Assembly (NCBI GenBank): GCA_002179805.1
Contig: NAVB01000205.1
Location: 1 to 64,000 of the forward strand
Origin: Acanthamoeba lenticulata
Taxonomy: Eukaryota; Discosea; Longamoebia; Acanthamoebidae
DNA: 64,000 nucleotides
Direction: 5' to 3'
The notes under the pieces are model-generated. The model was given only the letters and a program-made list of their open reading frames with translations. It did no database searches and was not told the origin of the DNA. Positions 56,217-64,000 of this stretch are shown piece after piece. Both the position numbers and the translations under genes were made by a program. The number at the start of each line of letters is the position of its first letter. The stretch's first letter is position 1.

Positions 56217-58769
56217 TCAACTCCGGTAGTTTTCCGCTTTGCCAAACACAGAACCGACGGCGTGCCACTGGTGCTGCTGCCGGTCCCACGTCATCACCGG
56301 TTGCAACTTCCGATCTGGAGTTCCAAACCGAAAGTGAGATTTCTGAAAGCCAAGAAGGAGAAAGGAAAAGGCAATGACGGTACCAAGCGAGGGGTACATG
56401 AGGGCCGGCGTGGGGAAGGTGGGCACGCCACCCAGAATGGCGATGTCGCGCGCGTCAAATAGCGCGGCTGGCTCGACCCCTGGCCAGGCCACGCGCTCGA
56501 CCACCGCTTGGGCCTTTTTCTTGTCTTCTTTTTTGGCGTCGTTGTCGATGTCCGCCAGTCGTCGCGCGTAAACCTCGCGCAGGTCCTCGAGCGAGTCGGA
56601 TCGGCCCAGAAGGCGACTCTCATGCTCTGCAGAGTCGTATGGCCACAGCGTCAGCGCCCACAGCGTCTCGCGCGAGCAAAGGGGTCCCTCTCAGAGGGGA
56701 GGGGGGGGAACAGGCGAACCGTGGAGGTGGAGCCGGTTGACCACGTCGAAGCCGCCCTCGACCAGGAAGTACTTGGCCAGCGCGGCCGGTTCGCGGTCCT
56801 CGAGCACTGAGAAGACCCGGCGCACGAGATGACCGTAGCCGCCACGGCTGCCACGCGCCATGTACCAGTCCACCACGGCCCCGAGGCGGGTGAAGGCCAG
56901 CCTGTTCTGCATTCCTCGCCGCCGCCGCCGCGACCGAGTCAGCGCCCGAGCTCGCCCGAGGAGGAAAACTATAATGAACAAGAACACAAAACCTGCAATT
57001 GAGTGGCGCAGTCGTCGCAGGTCCATCGCCACTCCTTGTGCGGTCGTTGGTCGTGCTCCGCGTGGTCGTGCTCTGAGTGGTGGTGCTGGTGCAGGGGAAC
57101 GGCCTCGAGCGCCGGCGCGACGTTGACGTACATACTGCTGATGTCTCTGCCGTGCTGACTGGCGTGAGGGTGGCCCGCCACCCGGAGCACCTGCGCAGTC
57201 TCACCGCGTGGCGCGCATGCGAGCGTGAGTCACCCCGTCCGCGAGGCGAGAGGCCGGGGGCGCACGCACGCGGAGAGGCATGGTGGGCTTGGCGTGGTGT
57301 GGCAGCGTAGTGAGCTCGATCCACGGCAGGTTGGCTCGGCTGAGTCGCGCCTTCTTCAGCGGGCTGATCTGCGCTCGCGCCAACACATACACACCGTAAC
57401 GTCGTCAGCGCCACATCAGCCGACGCAAACCCGCCGCAGTTGTGGCGCACCGCAGACGTGTCAAAGACCTCGATCGCCACAACGCCGTGAACGTGCATGT
57501 CCTGCATTTGTGGCGCGCACGAGTGAGGACGAGCCTCTTGAAGTGGTTCATCATCATCATCATCGGCGGCGAATCAGGGTCGCACCGAGTTGATCGTGTG
57601 GTGGGGCGTCGGCAGCTTGAAGATGCTCACCTGCCGCACGGGCGTCGACATGTTTCCGTCATCGGGCTCGCTGTCGTCGCTCCCGTGGCCCAAGTGCAGA
57701 TAATCGGCGAACTCGTGCACGATTTTCCTTCCGAGGTGAGTAATAAATTATTAATAAAATGGAATAAATAACAAGAATAATAATCTTTGAATGGCATGCG
57801 GCGGCTACCTGTCAAAGGCAGTGAGGGTAGGCGGGAAGGTGTAGACGTCATGTGTTACAGCCGTTTGCCTGAACCGAACGAGCGCCGCGAACCACTCCCG
57901 AAAGTGTTCGTGGACAAGCAGCGCCTTGATCTTGCGCTCCTGCTTGGCGCGTACTTTGGCCGCATCGCTCTGTACACAGCCACCACACACGATCCCATCC
58001 ACCAGCAACATCATCGCCATGATCATCGCTATCATCCCATCAAAGAAAGATGGGTGGTGGACGCACGGCCAGGTGGTCGTGCACGTTCTTCACGTGGTTG
58101 TAAGCTTGATAATTGCTGTTGGGATAGACCAGCGCGACGTCGAGCCGGCCTACGCCCTGCACGACCACGAGCACGATCATACGCAGACTCTGGCGTCAGT
58201 GTGCTTGCTTTCGCTGCGCATGGTCAAGCAGGCAAGGCCGTACCCGAATATTAAACTCGCTTTCCACGGTGCTCCAGCCCTGGGCCCAGCCCGCCACCAC
58301 ATGCTCGTTGGTACAGCGCCAGAACTTGCCGCCGCCGCCTGCCGCTCACACACGTTAGCGCCCCCGTGGCCTCGGCGCCAAAACCCGAGGTGTCTAAGCG
58401 TACGGCCGCCGTCGTCGGTAAGGGAGCCCCCGCGAGCTGGAGCCGCCAGGCCCCACGGACTTGTACAGGGCACGGCCAGGTCCAAACTGGACACTGTGGA
58501 TCCGGGGGGGGGGTGAGCCGTGGTGCCGCAGTGTCCGACCACGAGACAGAGACAAGGGGCGCACCAGAGGAAAGGAGCTGCATGAGCTTCTGCTTCGTGC
58601 GGAAGTGGGCCGCTCCCTCATTTTTTGGGTCCCCTTGTGCCGGGGTACCGAGTAAGGGACTAAGTTTAGAACGGGACTGGAAGGGCAAGTACTCTTTGTA
58701 CGAAGTGGCGGCGCGGTAAAGGTACGACGAGTGAAGCTGTTGAGCCCTTTCCCAGAGCCGCCGCTGCAT
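56217..58769 (-). CDS. R3H-domain protein of unknown function
   Basis: Many exons; both ends are uncertain. The start is taken at the ATG 58769-58767 (MQRRLWERAQQLHSSYLYRA). Next come KFWRCTNEHVVAGWAQGWST, VALVYPNSNYQAYNHVKNVH and KIKALLVHEHFREWFAALVR. An R3H domain is built across an intron near 57.8-57.65 kb: TAFDRKIVHEFADYLHLGHG and VRQVSIFKL, with the Arg and His three residues apart. Later exons have HGVVAIEVFDTSAVRHNCGG, a His/Asp/Glu-rich stretch (HHHSEHDHAEHD), the Cys pair in RWTCDDC, LGAVVDWYMARGSRGGYGHL and ERVAWPGVEPAALFDARDIA. R3H domains bind single-stranded nucleic acid. No partner domain was recognised. The final exon after 56.37 kb can be read in two frames, so the stop may lie near 56175 instead. 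Confidence 0.6.
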
Positions 58770-58985
58770 CTGCAGACCGCAGAGAGTCCCCGGTGCATCT
58801 TCGTTGTCTGTCGTCTGTGTTGCGTTTAAACAGCCTGCTTTGTGGAAATGTTCGAGGAAAAAAGGCTGGAATTGTGGAATCCAAACAATTTTTTTTTGAT
58901 TGAAAGAGGCGGAAGAACACAACGCCTCCCTGGCCTGGGCCAGCCAACACACAAAGTGAACTCACTGTCCAAGGAAGACCCCATG

Positions 58986-59834
58986 TCATAAAGACATGGA
59001 GCCTTCCGTGAAGAGAGGGTTGACGTAGGTAGCGTTGGGTGGCCGAGGCAAGGGAGAAGACGTGTTGTTGATGTCCGCAATTGCTTGCTCGTTCTCTTGC
59101 ACGTTTTCGGGAACGTAGAAGGTCATCCTTGGTTCCAGTTGCAACTCGCTGGGCAACTTGTTGCCCTTTCGGCGGGAGGCGTAGACAAAGCCGACTGCAG
59201 GAGAGGGGTGAGTCGAAGAGCAAGCGTCGAGTGCGTGAGGACCAACGAACCAGGAAGGATGGCCTCTCGCCACTGGACGTCGTCAAGTTCGATCCACAGG
59301 CGTATCTGGAGGCGTTGTTTGTTGTGATGTTGCGAACGGCACAAGACCCGGATCATGACCCCAAACTGGCTCGGGGTTTCGACGACATTACCGTCGGTAT
59401 GTGCGATCTCGACAAGGGAACTAGTAGGGCACTGGGGGCACGTCAACCTTCCCTGAGAACGGTCCTATTGCCAATCGCAAGTTAGCCAGAGGTAGGGAGG
59501 TTTAAAGGCGAGAAAATCTTTGGGGTACCCCGTGAAAACCCTCCAGCTCGAGCTGAGCGCACAGCTTGTAATCGCTGGGTGGAGCAGGCAGAGGGCTTGA
59601 AGCGCACGAGAGGGGAGTCTGTCCCTCCTTGCAGTTGCCCTTGGTGTAAACGGACTCGTGTATGACCAGACGCGAGTCTGGTGCGAGGTCTCCTGCCGTG
59701 ATCTGCAGCTCGTGGTATTTGTTGATGGACATGTAGCGGGCAAGTTCTTGCCTGGCCCTCTTGCGTTGGAGCTTTTCTCCGCCCGTTCTGCACGACTGGG
59801 CTTCGCAGCACGGGACTCTCCTTTTACCAAGCAT
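58986..59834 (-). CDS. Protein of unknown function
   Basis: At least three exons. The start is tentative (ATG 59834-59832, MLGKRRVPCCEAQSCR); an upstream exon cannot be excluded. The protein has EKLQRKRARQELARYMSINK, then YHELQITAGDLAPDSRLVIH and KLCAQLELEGFHG, then TCPQCPTSSLVEIAHTDG with a single Cys pair, VRCRSQHH-like basic text and LQIRLWIELDDVQWREAILP. The last exon (VGFVYASRRKGNKLPSELQL ... NPLFTEGSMSL) ends at the TGA 58988-58986. The alternating beta pattern suggests an Ig-like or DNA-binding beta fold, but I cannot name it. Confidence 0.5.
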
Positions 59835-60036
59835 CAAGAACGAGGGTACCGAGGCCTTGCTCCTCAGCTGAGGGTTTGGTTTGAGTTGCTGTAAACAAAA
59901 AATGGCGCGCTTGTGTCTCGCCCGAATTAATTCTGAGGCAGTTTCGAACGAATAGTCGAAGAGTAGAGAAGAAATGCGTAGAGAAAAAAAAATGAAGATA
60001 GCAAACAACAACATTTACTGTTTTCACGTGTAAAAC

Positions 60037-63000
60037 TTAATTGGGAGTGGCTGTGGATCCTCCTGAGGCAGCTAGTTCGGCGTAGGTGCGGTAGGTGTGC
60101 TTGATCTCGTCCGCCTGTGTGTGGTGGTAATAATTAACATAATACAGAACTAAGAAGCGTGGTGTAGAAAGAAAGGAGCCGTACCCAGGGCGAATTGCAG
60201 GTGATGCACTGGGGCTTGAACAGGTCGCCCGCGAAAATGGCCCACGTGTCGCGGCTGCTCATCGTCCACTGCGAGATCTCGCCGTGGGCCCACGCTTGGC
60301 ACAGCTCCTGCAGTCACACCACGACGCCGTCCAGTTGGTCCCAAGTTGTTGTTGACGTTTTCCGGGCCGGGGGGCACGTACAAGCGTCTGCGGGTGGAAC
60401 ATGGCAACTCGGCCTACGCTGATGACGAGCAGCACCTTCTCCGGCAGGTCAGCGCTCTTTGTCTGCGCACCGGATTAACGATCAGATTTATGAACAATGA
60501 AGATAAAATTACCGAACAAGTGAACGTACCGTGATGGGGAACACGACGGCGCCATAGAACATAGACTTGAAGTATCGGTCCAGCACCGCGCCCAGAGCCT
60601 GTAGGTACACGTGTGGCACCGAGGTCATGACAAGCCCCATCATAAAAATGTGGGGAAGAAGATCAACGTACCTGGAGGGCCGATTTCTCCTGGTGTGCGT
60701 AGAGGGACGCGTTCATGAGGGCCAGCCACTGGTCACCCGTGCGCCTGCTCAGCACCGACGCTGGCACAAAGTCCAGCACTTGGTCCCTGTGAAAGCCGGA
60801 AAATCAAGTTAGTTTAGTTGATCAATGGGAAACTTCAGTTCATGGATCGAATCTTGGCGTTCGTGTACGGTTTGAGGGCGCGCCAGGAGCCCGGCATGCG
60901 GGCGGTGGCCAGCAGCGACGCGTATTCGACGGCGTCGGTGTCCTCCAGCGGCAGCACGCCCAGGATGTCGTCGAGGACCTGCTCGCAGAGGTAGTTGAGC
61001 GCATCGCGATCGGCCGTGAGCTCGTCGGCCGTGAACTCGCCGTGCGTCCACACGAGCTTCTTGAACACAAAGTTGAACATGCGGTCGTCCGTCAAGCCGG
61101 ATGGCATTGTCGCGCCCGACACGTTGAGGCCTGTCCTCCAGGCGCACACGCACGGGTATAAGCACAACATCACACATGAACAAGCGGGCGAGCGAGCGTT
61201 CATAGGGACGCACTCTTGCGAAGGACGCTGCGGCGGTTGGCGCCGCTGGATGACGACGAGGACAACGATGAGGAGTCCTCCGCAGCAGCCGCGGCTTCGA
61301 GCACGTCCGATGTGAGCGTGAGGCGCCCCGAGAGCGGCCGGATGCGGCGCTTGGTGTCGTAGTGGGTCGAACGGCGGCGTTCGGCGCGCGTCTGTCCGCT
61401 GGGCGTGGCCAGCTCGGCCGACGCGCGTGGCTGGAGCATGGCGGCCTGGTCGAGCGCGGCCGTCGTGGCCGGGATGCCCTTTTCCCACAGAGCCAGCGCG
61501 TCGCACACCAGCATCGTCTGCTTGAGCGGGTAGCAACCTGTGCCGCGCCACGTCACGCCCACGTCAGCACACCTATGTGTGCGCGCAAGAAGAGAAGTAC
61601 GCACCGTCGACCCCGCTCTGCCAGAGGCCCCAGCCTTGGGTGAACTTGGGGTTGAGGCCCAGCTTAGAGGCGAACTCGCGCGAAGCATCCTGGAGGGTCG
61701 TGTGCGACTCTACCGCAAAGGCCTTGAGATCGCCGTCGGCCAACTCCACCATGCACATGATAGGGGTCGAGTCGGCCAGCGCCCTGTTGTTGGCCACCAA
61801 CAGATTAACAAACACGCGCGTCAGTCGCAGCTCACATCAAATAGTATTCACCATTGAACAACGAGACGTACTTGATCTCGTAGATGGAGGGCGCTTGTGT
61901 CCGCTCGTGGGCGACCTGCATGGTCTTGAGTAGTCGCTTCAGCACACGACGCGCATGGTCCGCCGACACGGCGTCCCGCTCCTGTCCACGGAATAAGCCG
62001 ACCAGTCAGGTCCTCACGCACCCCTCGTTGTGAAAAATGCTGGAAGGCCACGTACGGAGGAGATGTTGGAGGCCTCGCCCAAGAACTGGGTGAGGTAGGG
62101 CGAGAAGGAGGGCGACGCCGTGAAGCACACCACGCAGAGGCCCATCAGCTCGAACCCCTTTTGCATCGACTCGCTGTTTTCCACACAGCACGGGTTGTGG
62201 TAAATAAGTAAATAAACAAAACCTAAAAGCATCAGGGCCCCTCCGCCGAACCTCTTGGGGTTGTTGTTGGTCTGTTTGATGAGCTGGCAGTAGATCTCGT
62301 CGCGGAGGGCGATTTCGTCGATGCCCTCTTGGATGATCTCCTGTGCCAGCCGCGTTCGATCGTACTTGCCTAACGGGAAGTCGCCCATGAACTTCATGAT
62401 GCCTGTTCGCGGGATGGCGCATCAGCAAACAAACCAACCAACCAAACAAACAAAGCTCTAGAATGGTCCTTGTGAGGCGAAGGGAGTGGCGCACTGTTGA
62501 AAATCTTGACGGCCTGCTTGGAGAGCTTCTCCTTCTTCTCTTTGCTCGATACTTCGTTAAAGTGCATCAACGGCGCCTTGATCGGGCTCTGTATGGGGTA
62601 TGTGAGGCATCACGGCAACAAAAAGTCAAGGAAGGGGACGTTGGTACCATGGAGAAGGAGAGCATCTCGTTGGGCGAGGCGGTCATGGTGCTCTTCCACT
62701 TCATGAGGGTGCCCGTCTTGGCCGTTGGCTTGGCAAAGTTGTACTCGGCCCAGGCCTGCATCGTGTGCGGTCCGCCCGGTCGGCCGACGACCACTTCGAC
62801 CTTCTTGCCCTTGGCCGGCGAGTAAAAGGCCGAAGCCTCTTGATCCTTGTCGGCCTTGGTCTTGGCGGCGTCACCCATGAGGAGTGTGCCCAGTGCGCGC
62901 AGCGTCGGCGCGCGCTTCTTGCTGGAGCTCGTCGAGTCCTTGCGCTTGCTCCGGGAGGACTTGGACGACGAGTCGTCCTCCAAGAGGGTCGGCGTGTGGC

Positions 63001-64000
63001 CGGGCCCGCCGGGCAGGCGCATGGTGGAGCCCGTGGCCTGTTTGACGCGCTTGGACTGCGGGAGCTGCGGGATGAGCGACAGGTCGGCCTCGTCGGTGAG
63101 AAGGAACTCGGTCATGGCCACCGGGAACATGCCCTGGCGGCCGGCCAGCTCGCCGCGGCACCAGCCGTCGACGCTGCGCTCGACCACGGTGATGATGGCG
63201 CCCTTCTCGAAGCTCAGGAGCGACTCGTCGTCGACCTTGTAGTCGAGCAGCGCCCGCGCGCACTTGGCGGTCTCCTTGAGCTTGTCGACGTAGGTCGTCA
63301 ACATGTAGCAGACGTCGTCACCCTGCACATGCCCGCGCCGTACGCTATTATGAACAAGGGCGGGAATGTGAGGAATGAAGAACAGGAAGAACGCACGAGG
63401 GTGGTGGGGAAAATGAGGTCGACGGCGGCGTTGTTGTGGAAGACCGTCAGGTAGACCTCAGACGCCGAGTAGGACCACTCGTAGACCTTGCAATAGTCAA
63501 ACTTGATAATCGATTCCTTGGTCTCCAGGTTGAGGAACACGAGGTCAGCTCTGCCCACCAGCAGCGCAAACTTGGCCGGCAGCCCGAGCGGCCGCGGCCG
63601 CGGCGCCTGTGGCTGACCCTCCTCTTGCGGCGGGAACTGCGGATGAAGAAGAAGCAAAGCAGCAGACATGATTAAAGATGAAGGTGTGCAAGAATGCAAG
63701 AGGTGTGGTATACGGTGATGGTGAACGGCATGTAGCCGTAGAAGGGCAGTTCGGAGGCCATCCGCAGTAAACCCTTCTTGGCCATTTGGCCATCGATGCC
63801 CAGCAGCTGTTCGTGCTCCACCCCGATCTGTCCATCAGCCCGCCCCAATATGTGCGCATGAGGCCGACAGTGGAGTCAAGGTAAGGCGAGGCGAGGCGAG
63901 GAGAGGCCGTACGGCACGCTCCCATGAGCTCAAGTCACGCTTGGTTCGCAGCTCTTCGCTCAACAGCTGCGGACTGTCGCGTGTTTGTTGGTCAATTGAT
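60037..64000 (-). CDS. Class VII-like myosin tail: FERM-SH3-MyTH4-FERM (5' part outside)
   Basis: The gene enters from the right edge and ends at TAA 60039-60037. Reading order: end of a first FERM domain (LLRMASELPFYGYMPFTI, FALLVGRADLVFLNLETKES), an SH3 domain (CARALLDYKVDDESLLSFEK, VDGWCRGELAGRQGMFPVAM; about 63.25-63.1 kb), a Ser/Lys-rich linker, a MyTH4 domain (PLMHFNEVSS, IMKFMGDFPLGKYDRTRLAQ, EIYCQLIKQTNNNPKR, LMGLCVVCFTASPSFSPYLT), and a second FERM domain (CMVELADGDLKAFAVESHTT, YPLKQTMLVCDALALWEKG, DYLCEQV-like helix, KSADLPEKVLLVISVGRVAM, ITCNSPWADEIKHTYRTYAE). This tail is found in myosin VII and its relatives, which link actin to adhesion and filopodia. The motor domain is not in the window, so a motor-less MyTH4-FERM protein is not excluded. 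Confidence 0.88.

Noticed and set aside
1..64000. Bacterial-style operon or viral island
   Set aside because: Almost every gene has spliceosomal introns and eukaryotic family members; no viral hallmark gene or bacterial gene order was seen.

Overview
The window is nuclear DNA of a eukaryote and looks like an amoebozoan of the Acanthamoeba type. The coding DNA is GC-rich. Almost every gene is cut by many short introns, often AT-rich, whose donors mostly read GTACG or GTGCG. The 5S rRNA and tRNAs are eukaryotic in form. There is no sign of an operon, a phage or a virus. Gene models were assembled by hand from open frames, GT/GC donors, AG acceptors and phase, so internal exon ends are approximate unless stated.

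Layout. 0.2-5.8 kb (minus): an F-box/MORN-repeat protein and a zinc-ribbon/vWA protein whose N-terminus carries RNA polymerase II CTD-like heptads. 5.9 kb: tRNA-Ala. 6.3-14.8 kb (minus): a secreted kelch-like single-pass membrane protein and a full-length ABCC (MRP-type) transporter. 15.3-16.3 kb (plus): an intron-free type II membrane protein, followed by tRNA-Lys and tRNA-Gly. 16.9-23.3 kb (minus): a Ras-family GTPase, a Vti1-like SNARE, a phytanoyl-CoA-dioxygenase/HEAT-repeat fusion and a glycosyltransferase-like type II membrane protein. 23.5 kb: an odd cluster of tRNA pieces. 23.7-27.6 kb (minus): a Sec23-family protein. 27.8-33.5 kb (plus): mitochondrial ribosomal protein uS17m, the Cox assembly factor COA6, a decayed coiled-coil/NHL-repeat gene, and a protein that joins ankyrin repeats, an F-box and a Rab GTPase. 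A 5S rRNA gene follows.

34.0-49.9 kb is filled by one VPS13 lipid-transfer gene (minus) with two RanBP2-type zinc fingers in or beside its adaptor-binding region. 50.3-56.1 kb holds a SAP-like nuclear protein (minus), a YbaB/EbfC-family protein (plus) that starts head to head with it, an orphan protein and a GT92 glycosyltransferase. 56.2-59.8 kb has an R3H-domain gene and another orphan. From 60.0 kb to the right edge runs the tail of a class VII-like myosin (FERM-SH3-MyTH4-FERM), cut by the window.

Many genes concern membranes and traffic (VPS13, Sec23-like, SNARE, Rab, ABCC, Golgi-type transferases), and three encode mitochondrial or probably organellar proteins (uS17m, COA6, YbaB). This mix is typical of gene-dense protist DNA and is not a functional cluster. 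The most unusual items are the ankyrin/F-box/Rab fusion, which uses a 12-nt microexon and has proline at the catalytic-glutamine position, the CTD-like heptads on a vWA protein, the zinc fingers in VPS13, and the tRNA-Ser half that lies downstream of an orphan T-arm.
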